Shown piece by piece: positions 34,386-43,027 of a stretch of DNA of 64,000 nucleotides. The stretch covers positions 248,001-312,000 of the forward strand of contig JRWQ01000007.1 in NCBI GenBank assembly GCA_000775715.1, given 5' to 3'. Origin of the DNA: Vibrio tubiashii. GTDB taxonomy: Bacteria > Pseudomonadota > Gammaproteobacteria > Enterobacterales > Vibrionaceae. The notes beneath the pieces were generated by a model. That model ran no database searches and was not told where the DNA came from. It was given only the letters and a program-made list of their open reading frames with translations. Each line of letters opens with the position of its first letter. Within the stretch, counting starts at the first letter, position 1. The position numbers and the translations under genes were made by a program.

Positions 34386-35702
34386 TCAGATTGTCGCAAA
34401 GGCAAAAGCATTTTTTCCTGACCTTTTTACCTCATACATGGCATCATCGGCGATCTTAAGCAGGTCTTTCAAGTTGTCAGCATGCTCCGGGTAAGATGAG
34501 ATACCGATACTGGCGTGTACACTTACGATACCACCGCCAATAGCGATTGGTTCGGCTAAGCTGTTGAGAATACGTTTGGCAGTGCTTTCGGTATTGTCGG
34601 CACTAATTTGTAAGATCACAAACTCGTCTCCGCCGATTCGAGCCAGCATATCCGATTGTCTGATGATAGCTTTGATACGCTGAGCGACTATTTTTAGTAC
34701 CTCGTCCCCGATATCATGACCAAACTGGTCATTGATTTGCTTAAATCCATCCAGGTCAATAAACAGTACTCTGACACTTTCACCTTGCTTGATTGCTTCA
34801 TTTAGCGATGCCTGAGCGACTTCCTGCATGTGGTGCAAGCTGGAAACCTGAGTTAGTGTATCTGTCATCGCAATATCGTGTAGGCGCTGGCGGGCTTGCT
34901 CTACTTCGGCTAACGCTTCATATAGATCCGTTACGTCATACTCAACCACTAGCAACAAAAACTCGCCAGTTAACGGGTGACGTGTTCGGCGAATATCGAG
35001 GGCGTGCTGACGATCACCTTGAGCGGTGCGCATGACATAGTCCCAGCGGCCTCCGCTGTTTTCTATTGCCGTCTGCAGACATTCATGTCCTTGTTCCGGT
35101 TCAGCGAAACGTGCAACAAACGAGCAGAGTCCATCGGCAAGCGGTTCTCTGTTTAGATGTGCGTAGGTCTCGGTGGCGGCCGGATTTTCAATAACGACTT
35201 CGCCGGAATCAGTAAAGGTAGTCGCCGCGACACGGGTGTAACGCATCGCTTCAACTAAAAGAAGGTTCTCAGGTTGTTCACCTAGTTCCACTTTTTCATT
35301 GATGAAAGCAATAATGCCGCGATGCTTATTTGGACCCAACAGTACCGCTCGGTGCATCATAAAAATGGTTTTAGGTTTACCGTTAGGGTAGGTCGTCCAT
35401 GGGTCTATAGTGAGGCCATTTTTAGCGGCTAACTCAAAGGTTTGGGCCGTTCTGTCTTTGGCTCCCTGAGTATCGCCGGATAAGTCTTTGTCTATGAGCT
35501 GCTGAAGGTTATCCAACCCCCAAAATTCAACGGCGGCTTGATTTCCCCACCACCAGCCATGTTTATCCAGGTCAAAAAACCAGACAACGTTAGGAATAAG
35601 CGAATATAGCGCTAACTCGTCATGGCTTTTTATATGTACCAAATGGTCGTAGTTACCTTTACTTTCCATACTGTGCGATTTTTTAACCACCATGTTTAGC
35701 AT
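34386..35702 (-). CDS. PAS-PAS-GGDEF diguanylate cyclase
   Basis: A 438-residue cytoplasmic protein. Residues 25-145 look like a PAS domain (LIPNVVWFFDLDKHGWWWGN), about 150-265 a second PAS-like domain with a PAC tail (LDIRRTRHPLTGEFLLLVVEYDVTD in pieces), and 275-438 a GGDEF domain. The catalytic loop is the canonical GGDEF, preceded by an RxxD inhibition site (RQSD). Active cyclic di-GMP synthesis is expected. Several in-frame Met codons near the N-terminus leave the exact start open by up to 12 residues. Signal unknown. Confidence 0.88.
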   Translation of the reverse strand: MLNMVVKKSHSMESKGNYDHLVHIKSHDELALYSLIPNVVWFFDLDKHGWWWGNQAAVEFWGLDNLQQLIDKDLSGDTQGAKDRTAQTFELAAKNGLTIDPWTTYPNGKPKTIFMMHRAVLLGPNKHRGIIAFINEKVELGEQPENLLLVEAMRYTRVAATTFTDSGEVVIENPAATETYAHLNREPLADGLCSFVARFAEPEQGHECLQTAIENSGGRWDYVMRTAQGDRQHALDIRRTRHPLTGEFLLLVVEYDVTDLYEALAEVEQARQRLHDIAMTDTLTQVSSLHHMQEVAQASLNEAIKQGESVRVLFIDLDGFKQINDQFGHDIGDEVLKIVAQRIKAIIRQSDMLARIGGDEFVILQISADNTESTAKRILNSLAEPIAIGGGIVSVHASIGISSYPEHADNLKDLLKIADDAMYEVKRSGKNAFAFATI

Positions 35703-35781
35703 GTTATCACAATAATACGGCTGTTAAAGCTAGGTTAAGCCGTGTGTTTTTGTGGTTTCCCTATCAATCGTATTTTTGCAA

Positions 35782-36711
35782 CTACTCTTTGGGTTTAAGT
35801 CGTTCGCGCTTGTCGATTAGAAAATCCATCAAAACACGGATTTTTTTAGGCATATGTTCTCTAGAAGGAATATATAAGTAAAACCCAGGAAACGCTTTAC
35901 ACCACGGCGTTAGAACTCGGGTTAATTTTCCTTCGCAGATATGTTTTTCTACCCACAAATCAATATGCTTGACTATACCTACTCCTTGCATTGCTGCTTG
36001 TAACATACTGTGGTCATCATTGAAAATGGCATTCCCTTTCGGCTCGAATATCACCGTATGATTCTCGATATCAGGAGAAGTGAGTGACCAGTGATCGATT
36101 GTTCCGCTAGAGGTGAAACGATAAGCAAGGCAATTATGTGTTTCTAGTTCCTCTGGATTCAGGGGGATGCCATATCTTTTGAAATAATCTGGAGAACCAA
36201 CGATGGCATTTGTTAATGGTGGTGTAATGGGAACGGCAACCATGTGCTCATCTAAACTGATTCCCAAGCGAATGCCAGCATCAACGCCTTCAGCAACTAT
36301 GTTCGAAAATCCGTCTTCCATAATTAACTCTAAGCGTATTTGCGGGTAGAGGGAGAGAAATTCACCGAGGTGAGGCTCAATGAGTAGTCGAGCTGCGGTT
36401 CTCGATACGCTGATGCGAATTAATCCCGAAGGCTCGGCATGAGAGTCGTTCAGTTCATGAACGACTTGCTCAATACTCATTAATGAAGGTTGCAGAATAT
36501 CAAGCAGCCGCTGGCCTTCTTCTGTCAATGACATACTTCTGGTTGTACGATTGATTAACCGAACTTGTAGCTGCTGCTCTAACGCTTTCAGGTGTTGTGA
36601 TAAGGCAGCACGGGTTATCCCCATTTCTAAGGCTGCTTTAGTGAAACTACGATGGCGAGCAATATGTGCAAACCACGTCAGTGATGAAAGTAAAGAAGGT
36701 TCTATTCGCAT
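35782..36711 (-). CDS. LysR-family transcriptional regulator
   Basis: A 309-residue regulator with an N-terminal winged helix (SFTKAALEMGITRAALSQHL, about residues 20-40) and a C-terminal periplasmic-binding-like effector domain (about 90-300). The sequence resembles the large group of LysR proteins acting on small divergent enzymes (RTTRSMSLTEEGQRLL). It is divergent from two alpha/beta hydrolase genes with 128 bp between, containing dyads that could be its binding site. The hydrolases are therefore its likely targets; the effector is unknown. Confidence 0.9.
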   Translation of the reverse strand: MRIEPSLLSSLTWFAHIARHRSFTKAALEMGITRAALSQHLKALEQQLQVRLINRTTRSMSLTEEGQRLLDILQPSLMSIEQVVHELNDSHAEPSGLIRISVSRTAARLLIEPHLGEFLSLYPQIRLELIMEDGFSNIVAEGVDAGIRLGISLDEHMVAVPITPPLTNAIVGSPDYFKRYGIPLNPEELETHNCLAYRFTSSGTIDHWSLTSPDIENHTVIFEPKGNAIFNDDHSMLQAAMQGVGIVKHIDLWVEKHICEGKLTRVLTPWCKAFPGFYLYIPSREHMPKKIRVLMDFLIDKRERLKPKE

Positions 36712-36790
36712 TTGTTAAGTATAACTAAACAGTCATGTAGGTAAAACGATGTTTATCCGAAACAGTCTGATGGCTAATATTATCTCAACG

Positions 36791-36806
36791 CTTAGGTCAG
36801 CCTGAG
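36791..36806. promoter_or_regulatory. inverted repeat in the LysR/hydrolase intergenic region
   Basis: CTTAGG and CCTGAG arms around TCAG, with an outer ATCTCA/TGAGAT pair at 36782-36787 and 36803-36808, about 35 bases upstream of the first hydrolase. A LysR operator is possible. Confidence 0.4.
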
Positions 36807-36839
36807 ATGAACAGTTAACCCCTACTGGAGAATGTCGTT

Positions 36840-37754
36840 ATGTCTAAAGTCACTTTCAAAAATTTAAACGGTCAAGGTATCGAAATGTCTGCGGTTATCA
36901 ACTTCCCTACAGATTTTGATGCAAGTAAACAATATGCAGCCGTGATTGTTTCTCATCCAGGTGGCGGCGTGAAAGAGCAAACCGCCGGCTTATACGCGAG
37001 CAAACTTGCGCAAAACGGCTTGATCGCTATCGCTTTTGACCGTTCATACCAAGGTGAAAGTACGGGTCAACCTCGTCAAATGGAAAACCCTTATACAAGC
37101 ACGGAAGATGTGAGTGCGGTCGTCGACTACCTCACAACATTAAACTATGTCGATAACGACAAAATTGGTGCGATGGGGATCTGTGCCGGTGCGGGCTACA
37201 GCGCAAACGCTGCCATTAATGACCGTCGTATTAAGGCCTTGGGTATGGTCAGCGCAGTAAATATCGGCCAAATGTTCCGCAATGGTTGGGATAATTCAGT
37301 AAACGATGCAGATGCAGTCGGTTACTTAGAGTTTGGGGCTAATGCACGAACAACAGACGCTAATGGCACTGAATACGCGATCATCCCACTCGCTCCGATG
37401 CGTGAGGAAGATGCACCAAACGCAGAACTGCGAGAAGCATGGGAGTATTACCACACCCCACGTTGCGAACATCCTAATGCGCCAGGCTTTGCTCTTGCTC
37501 GTAACTTAACTCAGATCATTACTTACGATGCGTACCAAAAAGCGGAAGCATTTTTAACTCAGCCAATTCTTGCTGTCGTTGGTAGCGACGCAGGCAGCAA
37601 ATGGATGAGTGACGACTTGATAGAACGTGCAGCGAGTACAGATAAATCACTATATGTGATTGACGGTGCGAACCACATGTCACTGTACGACGTACCAAAA
37701 TACGTTGATGACGCGGTATCCCAGCTCGCTTCTTTCTTCCAACGCACTCTTTAA
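36840..37754 (+). CDS. alpha/beta hydrolase with Cys nucleophile (first of a tandem pair)
   Basis: A 304-residue soluble hydrolase. The nucleophile elbow reads GICAGAG, so the usual Ser of GxSxG is a Cys, as in dienelactone hydrolase. The oxyanion region is SHPGGGVKEQT near residue 40, and the probable Asp and His are in VVGSDAG and GANHMSLYD near the C-terminus. It resembles YcjY-type proteins of unclear function. A paralog follows 57 bases after its stop, and a LysR regulator is divergent. No signal peptide; cytoplasmic. Substrate not known. Confidence 0.85.
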   Translation: MSKVTFKNLNGQGIEMSAVINFPTDFDASKQYAAVIVSHPGGGVKEQTAGLYASKLAQNGLIAIAFDRSYQGESTGQPRQMENPYTSTEDVSAVVDYLTTLNYVDNDKIGAMGICAGAGYSANAAINDRRIKALGMVSAVNIGQMFRNGWDNSVNDADAVGYLEFGANARTTDANGTEYAIIPLAPMREEDAPNAELREAWEYYHTPRCEHPNAPGFALARNLTQIITYDAYQKAEAFLTQPILAVVGSDAGSKWMSDDLIERAASTDKSLYVIDGANHMSLYDVPKYVDDAVSQLASFFQRTL

Positions 37755-37811
37755 TAATCCGTAAAGAAAGGCTCGATTGCTTTGAGCCTTTCTACTCACA
37801 AGGTATTGATT

Positions 37812-38750
37812 ATGAACATGCAAAAGATCACTTTTAAAAATGCTGATATGGCTTGGGATATGTCTGCAATAGTTTTATTCCCTGAAGGCTTCAATGAATC
37901 GAAACGCTACCCAACAATGATAAGCGTTCACCCTTTTGGTAGCTGTAAAGAACAAACATCCAGCGCTGTGTATGGTAAGGCACTTGCTGAGTTAGGCTAC
38001 GTCGTGATCGCATTTGATGCGAGCTTTCAAGGCGAGTCAGGGGGAATGCCGCGCTACGTTGAAGATCCAAGTCAACGTGTTGAAGATATCAGTCGCGTTA
38101 TCGACTATGCCATCACTTTACCATATGTCGATGAAAATAGAATTGGCGGACTCGGTATCTGCGGCGGTGGTGGTTACATCATCAATTCAGCCCTAACTGA
38201 AAAGCGATTGAAAGCTGTAGTAGGTATTACGCCTGTCAACTTAGGCCGCCTATTCCGAGAAGGCTTTAGTATGTACGACCCTATCGCCAACCTTGAAGCT
38301 ATGGCCGCACAGAGAACCGCAGAAGCGCGCGGTTCAGACATGCAAGTTAATGAGCTTCTTCCTCCAAGTATTGAATTTGCACAAGAGAATGGGTTAACAG
38401 AACGAGACGTGTTCGAAGCGACCGAATACTATAAAACACCACGTGGACAAACCGAAGGTGGTGAAACTCGCATGTTGTTTTCACATGCACAGAAAACATT
38501 GAGCTGGGATGCTTTTGTATTCGCAGAAACGTTATTGACTCAGCCGGTTATGGCTGTAGTCGGCCAAAAAGTAGGGGCGTTTGGTGCTTATCGCGATGGA
38601 CAGGAAATCTATGGCCGCTCTGTTCAATCAAAAGACCGACAACTGATCAGTTTGGAAAACTGGTCGCACTATGAATTGTATGATCATCCTCAAGCGGTAA
38701 GTATGGCGATGGACGAGGTTTCTACATTTCTTGGAACACACTTAAAGTAA
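37812..38750 (+). CDS. alpha/beta hydrolase with Cys nucleophile (second of a tandem pair)
   Basis: A 312-residue paralog of the preceding protein, with the elbow GICGGGG, an oxyanion region SVHPFGSCKEQTS and a C-terminal His in NWSHYELYD. Both copies keep the Cys in place of Ser, so the change is ancestral rather than a lesion. The start at 37812 has AAGG about eight bases upstream; the frame is open ten codons further without a ribosome site. It probably shares a transcript with the first copy. The 57-bp gap and diverged sequence point to an old duplication with split substrate range. Confidence 0.84.
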   Translation: MNMQKITFKNADMAWDMSAIVLFPEGFNESKRYPTMISVHPFGSCKEQTSSAVYGKALAELGYVVIAFDASFQGESGGMPRYVEDPSQRVEDISRVIDYAITLPYVDENRIGGLGICGGGGYIINSALTEKRLKAVVGITPVNLGRLFREGFSMYDPIANLEAMAAQRTAEARGSDMQVNELLPPSIEFAQENGLTERDVFEATEYYKTPRGQTEGGETRMLFSHAQKTLSWDAFVFAETLLTQPVMAVVGQKVGAFGAYRDGQEIYGRSVQSKDRQLISLENWSHYELYDHPQAVSMAMDEVSTFLGTHLK

Positions 38751-38785
38751 CTTATAAGATAAAAGCGCTTCATTTGTATAGAAAA

Positions 38786-38813
38786 AAGAGCCTATCCAGT
38801 TGGATAGGCTCTT
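38786..38813. terminator. bidirectional terminator between hydrolase and fruA
   Basis: A 13-base perfect stem (AAGAGCCTATCCA with its complement, two-base nominal loop) between convergent genes, with A-rich and T-rich flanks. A run of nine G follows at 38823-38831. Confidence 0.85.
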
Positions 38814-38836
38814 GCTCTTTCAGGGGGGGGGAGTGC

Positions 38837-40567
38837 TTAAGCTGTTGCTGGCTGTTTTTCTTCAGTGCGGCTTTTTAAGAATGCGTAACCGAAGCCTGTC
38901 ACTGCCGTACCTGCTGCAATTGCCACTAAGTACATTAGAACTGGTGTAATTGCATTTGGAATAAGCAGTACAAATAGGCCACCGTGTGGTGCCATTAGTT
39001 GAGCACCAAACAGCATAGATAGAGCACCAGTTAGTGCGCCACCGACCATACAAGCTGGGATGACACGCATTGGGTCTTTGGCTGCAAATGGGATTGCCCC
39101 TTCAGAGATGAAGCAAAGACCTAGTACAAATGATGCTTTACCTGCTTCACGTTCGCTTTGCTCAAATTTATTTTTAGCGATGAATGTCGCAAGGCCCATA
39201 CCTAAGGCAGGCACCATACCTGCAGCCATAATTGCTGCCATTGGGGCGTAAGTTTGAGAAGCTAACAGACCAACACCAAATGCGTAAGCGGCTTTGTTTA
39301 CTGGGCCACCAAGGTCAAAACACATCATTGCGCCAAGGATGATACCTAGCAGAACGGCACTGTCAGAACCCATGTTGTTTAGGAAGTCAGTTAACGCTGT
39401 CATGATGCTAGCAACTGGCCCACCCACGATGTAAACCATGGTTAAACCTGTGATCAACGTACCGACAAAAGGAATGATCAGAATAGGTTTGAGCGCTTCC
39501 ATTGATTGAGGGAGCGAAATTTTTTCAGCGAGCAATTTTGCAGAATAACCGGCAATGAAGCCTGCAGCGATACCGCCAAGGAAACCCGCGCCAGTTGAGC
39601 TAGCAAGCATACCACCCACTAGACCAGGAGCTAGACCAGGGCGGTCTGCAATCGAAAATGCGATAAAGCCAGCAAGAACTGGGATCATCAAGGCAAACGC
39701 AGAGCCGCCACCAATATTCATCAGAGCGGCCGCCAGGGTACCTTCTTCTTTAAACGCTTCGATACCAAATACGAAAGATAGGGCGATGATCAAACCACCG
39801 GCAACCACCACTGGTAACATATGCGATACACCTGTCATTAGGTGTTTGTACACGCCTTTCTTCTCTTCATTGTCAGCTGAGCTAGCAGAGCCAGAGTGCT
39901 CGTAGGTAGTCGCTTGCTCAAATGCTTTGTCCATCTCTTCCGATGTTTTCTTAAGCGCAGGCCCCGTTTTAGTGCGGTACATTTTTTTACCATTAAAGCG
40001 ATCGAGTGGAACTTCAATGTCCGCCGCGATGATAACGAGATCTGCTTGTTCAATGTCTTGCGCTGTTAACTGGTTCTTTGCACCTACTGAGCCGCGAGTC
40101 TCAACTTTGATTTGGTGACCACGACGCTTGCCTTCTTCCTCTAGTGCTTCTGCGGCCATGAAGGTGTGAGCAACACCTGTAGGGCAGGCGGTAATAGCGA
40201 CAATCTTCTTCGCACCTGATGCAGTGCTTGGCTCTACCTCAAGTGTTGTAGCCTGCGTAAGTTCAACAGCATGCTTGGTTGCATGCTCTAAAAAAGCAGT
40301 AGGGTCTTTCATCACCTCTTTGATGTCATCTTGGTAGACTTTTTTACCAACAAATCGAGAGGTATCAACGGGTGTGCTGGCAGCGATGATGATCACTTCA
40401 GCTTGGTCAATGTCTTGGCTCGATAGAGGGGTGGATTCGATAACACTAGATTGGCATTCAATTTTTGCAGTCCATCCTAGCGTTGCTGATGCTTGATCTA
40501 ATAAGCCAGCTGCAAGGATGCTATTTGCAACGCCGCTTGGACATGCTGTGATAATGGCTGTATTCAT
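38837..40567 (-). CDS. fruA: PTS fructose-specific IIB'BC component
   Basis: A 576-residue membrane component of the fructose phosphotransferase system. Residues 1-100 are a IIB' domain with CPSG at C9, about 120-215 the second IIB domain with the phosphorylated Cys C128 in ITACPTGVAH, and 235-576 the IIC membrane channel with eight to ten hydrophobic segments. It imports fructose as fructose-1-phosphate. It is the last gene of fruBKA, 19 bases after fruK. Length and domain order match enteric FruA. Confidence 0.95.
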   Translation of the reverse strand: MNTAIITACPSGVANSILAAGLLDQASATLGWTAKIECQSSVIESTPLSSQDIDQAEVIIIAASTPVDTSRFVGKKVYQDDIKEVMKDPTAFLEHATKHAVELTQATTLEVEPSTASGAKKIVAITACPTGVAHTFMAAEALEEEGKRRGHQIKVETRGSVGAKNQLTAQDIEQADLVIIAADIEVPLDRFNGKKMYRTKTGPALKKTSEEMDKAFEQATTYEHSGSASSADNEEKKGVYKHLMTGVSHMLPVVVAGGLIIALSFVFGIEAFKEEGTLAAALMNIGGGSAFALMIPVLAGFIAFSIADRPGLAPGLVGGMLASSTGAGFLGGIAAGFIAGYSAKLLAEKISLPQSMEALKPILIIPFVGTLITGLTMVYIVGGPVASIMTALTDFLNNMGSDSAVLLGIILGAMMCFDLGGPVNKAAYAFGVGLLASQTYAPMAAIMAAGMVPALGMGLATFIAKNKFEQSEREAGKASFVLGLCFISEGAIPFAAKDPMRVIPACMVGGALTGALSMLFGAQLMAPHGGLFVLLIPNAITPVLMYLVAIAAGTAVTGFGYAFLKSRTEEKQPATA

Positions 40568-40586
40568 AGTTATGACCTTCTGTTCC

Positions 40587-41576
40587 TTAGTTTGTGCCTG
40601 TTTCAGGCATATCTAGGTTCGTAATTGGAGTTAGCTCGCTTACTTGAGTTTGGAGCTGAATAGAGTCCAGTTCTTGTTGACTGGTTATACCCACGCCGAC
40701 TTGTGTGACTGCGAGTGCAGACAGCGCAGTGGCGAAGCGTAATATTTCTGGTTTTGTCATTTGCTGCATGTGACCCCAACAGAGGCTCGCGACAAGTGTG
40801 TCTCCTGCACCAACCGTACTGACCACTTCCATGCGCGGAGGCTGTGAGCGAAGCCATGTATTGTTACTAAGCCACATCACGCCATCTGAACCCATGGATA
40901 CAACAATGTTGTCGATGCCTTTATCACTTAATGCAGATGCGGCGCGTTGGCATTTTTCTGGTGTGTCTAAATGCTCACCCATAAAGTCACTTAGCTCTTC
41001 ATCGTTTGGTTTGATTAACCACGGTTGAGATTCTATGCCTGCTCTAAGCGCAGCTTTGCTGCTATCGAACAGAACTCTTTTCCCTTGCTGATGAAGCTTT
41101 GCGATCCAAGCTGCGCATTGCTCTGGCGTAATGCCTTTGGGTAGGCTCCCCGCAAGCACAAAATAGTCATGGGTTTCTGCTAGCTCGAACAGTGTCGATT
41201 CAAACAGCGCGATATCTTCAGCGGTCACTTCAACACCTGGAAAGTTGATATCACTGACTGAACCGCTTTCTTCGACCAACTTAACGTTGATGCGTGTTGC
41301 ACCATCCACCTCAATAAAACGATTAGTGACTTGTATTTCGTCAAACAGCTGGTGGAATAGCTCTAGGTTGTCTTTGCCTAAAAACCCCGTCACGGTAACG
41401 TCTGCTCCTAGGTCACTTAGAACTTTCGCTACGTTGACGCCTTTGCCTGCTGCATGAAGGCTGCTCTTGTCAACTAAGCTAACCGAGCCGGCATTTAACT
41501 GCGACAAGCTACCTGTTAAGTCCAGTGCGGGATTAAGGGTTATGGTGACGACCTTGTTTGTTTTCATCATGACCAT
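40587..41576 (-). CDS. fruK: 1-phosphofructokinase
   Basis: A PfkB-family kinase of about 329 residues that turns fructose-1-phosphate into fructose-1,6-bisphosphate. It opens with TITLNPALDLT, has the substrate loop HAAGKGVNVAKVL, and the C-terminal signature VSTVGAGDTLVASL with the catalytic Asp. The ATG at 41576 lies four bases after the fruB stop and has a GAGG site in the end of fruB; the frame continues upstream into fruB but has no good start there. Middle gene of fruBKA. Confidence 0.94.
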   Translation of the reverse strand: MVMMKTNKVVTITLNPALDLTGSLSQLNAGSVSLVDKSSLHAAGKGVNVAKVLSDLGADVTVTGFLGKDNLELFHQLFDEIQVTNRFIEVDGATRINVKLVEESGSVSDINFPGVEVTAEDIALFESTLFELAETHDYFVLAGSLPKGITPEQCAAWIAKLHQQGKRVLFDSSKAALRAGIESQPWLIKPNDEELSDFMGEHLDTPEKCQRAASALSDKGIDNIVVSMGSDGVMWLSNNTWLRSQPPRMEVVSTVGAGDTLVASLCWGHMQQMTKPEILRFATALSALAVTQVGVGITSQQELDSIQLQTQVSELTPITNLDMPETGTN

Positions 41577-41580
41577 GGGG

Positions 41581-42717
41581 TTAGCCCTCGCCCAGGCCAG
41601 ATTCAATCGCTTGACCAATGGATTGTAGCGCTTGAGATGCGTCTGTACCCTCGGCAGTGAACTGCAAGCTATGACCATGTTTAACGCCAAGCGCGATAAC
41701 TTTCATCAGGCTTTTCGCATTTGCCGCTTTTCCGTCACCATCTAGGTTGATAACACGAATGTTTGATTCAAATTTTTTCGCTTCGGCGACCAGCATCGCA
41801 CCAGGGCGGGCATGCAGACCATGGGCGTTCTTAATCTTAAATACTGCAACCTTGTCCTCGCTTGTCGGTTGAGTAGCAGAAACTTCTTCACCTTTAAGCA
41901 TGCCAATCAGTTGTTCTAAGGTGCCCTCAAATAGCTTATCTTGCTCACCTTTGAATACGATTTGAGACAGTGAGTTAAGAACAGCTTGGTGAGCATTGTT
42001 GCACGCAGCAAACGCGATCAATCCACGAACTTTTTCTCCTTGGTATTCGCAATCATTGGCTGTTGAAACAAAGGATAATCCAGTGTGAGTAACATGTTTG
42101 TTACTGCTAACCAACCATAGACCTTTCCCTAAGTGGGTAGGCGCTTTGGTGACAAGGTCTGCGACAAACTCGCTGTCAGCACAGCCTTTGTTTTTCAGTA
42201 AGCCGCCAGCTACGGCACTTAGTTGAATCATGTCGGTTGCTGGAAATTGAAGCTGAACCAAAGATGAATCCAAATCAGCTTCTAGCTGCACATCACCATT
42301 AAGCAGTGCAATGATATCGTGTGCTGAACTTGCCATGCGCAGGCGCTCTTCAACACCGTCTGCACTTAACACCTTAGTTAGCTGTTTAAGAATGCCTAAA
42401 TGCTCGTCAGATTTGGCTGCAATACCAATTGCGACATACGCGATGTTGCCATCGCCCCAGTCGACGCCTTGAGGGAAGTGGTGAACAGCCACACCTGTGG
42501 TTTTCACCATACCGCGAGTGTCTGTAGTACCATGTGGAATTGCGATGCCGTTGCCTAAAAAGGTCGAGTTCTGGCTTTCTCGGTTTAGCATTCCTTCAAC
42601 ATAACCTTGCTCAACAAGATCTTTGTCAGCCAGAGACTGAGCAATACTTTTGATTGCGTCAAACTTGTTTGACGCTGACTGTGCAAGCGTAATGTCATTC
42701 TGATTTAGCTTAAGCAT
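41581..42717 (-). CDS. fruB: PTS fructose IIA / FPr fusion protein
   Basis: A 378-residue cytoplasmic phosphocarrier. The IIA domain (about residues 1-145) has the phosphorylated H62 in GIAIPHGT. A middle domain follows at about 150-270, and the C-terminal HPr-like FPr domain has H302 in NAHGLHARPGA. It accepts phosphate from enzyme I and passes it to FruA. First gene of the operon; the promoter region holds three FruR/Cra-type boxes and is shared with divergent fruR. Confidence 0.95.
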   Translation of the reverse strand: MLKLNQNDITLAQSASNKFDAIKSIAQSLADKDLVEQGYVEGMLNRESQNSTFLGNGIAIPHGTTDTRGMVKTTGVAVHHFPQGVDWGDGNIAYVAIGIAAKSDEHLGILKQLTKVLSADGVEERLRMASSAHDIIALLNGDVQLEADLDSSLVQLQFPATDMIQLSAVAGGLLKNKGCADSEFVADLVTKAPTHLGKGLWLVSSNKHVTHTGLSFVSTANDCEYQGEKVRGLIAFAACNNAHQAVLNSLSQIVFKGEQDKLFEGTLEQLIGMLKGEEVSATQPTSEDKVAVFKIKNAHGLHARPGAMLVAEAKKFESNIRVINLDGDGKAANAKSLMKVIALGVKHGHSLQFTAEGTDASQALQSIGQAIESGLGEG

Positions 42718-42788
42718 GGGCTCTCCAATATCAGTTATTGGTTAGACAAAGAGACTCTATAGCCGCCTTGCTAATCACTTTGCTGAAG

Positions 42789-42804
42789 GCTGAATCGATT
42801 CAGC
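42789..42804. promoter_or_regulatory. FruR/Cra operator 1 (perfect palindrome)
   Basis: GCTGAATCGATTCAGC is a perfect 16-bp palindrome matching the Cra consensus, 72 bases upstream of fruB. Confidence 0.88.
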
Positions 42805-42919
42805 AAGTAATTAAATAAAAATGTTAAAATAAAAATCGTTTGTTTCGTTAAAGCACTCAGGAAAACTTTTGCTGAGTGAAGCTCATCATTTTGTTGAGCA
42901 ATCTCTATTTTTAAGTTTT

Positions 42920-42935
42920 GCTGAATCCTTTCAGC
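42920..42935. promoter_or_regulatory. FruR/Cra operator 2
   Basis: GCTGAATCCTTTCAGC, a strong match to the Cra consensus, nearer to fruR; part of a tandem pair with the next site. Confidence 0.82.
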
Positions 42936-42941
42936 TTTTAT

Positions 42942-42957
42942 ACTGAATCGTTTCAGC
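42942..42957. promoter_or_regulatory. FruR/Cra operator 3
   Basis: ACTGAATCGTTTCAGC, 71 bases upstream of the fruR start and six bases from site 2, suggesting autoregulation. These three sites are what the 310-bp gene-free stretch 42718-43027 holds. Confidence 0.82.
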
Positions 42958-43027
42958 ATATAATGCAATGTATCCAAGGATCAGAAATTAATAACTATGA
43001 TCCTGCGCACAGAACAAGGCTTAATGA

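Noticed and set aside
41577..41690. Long N-terminal extension of FruK overlapping fruB
   Set aside because: The extension lies within the FruB HPr domain in another frame, and FruK family similarity starts only after the ATG at 41576.
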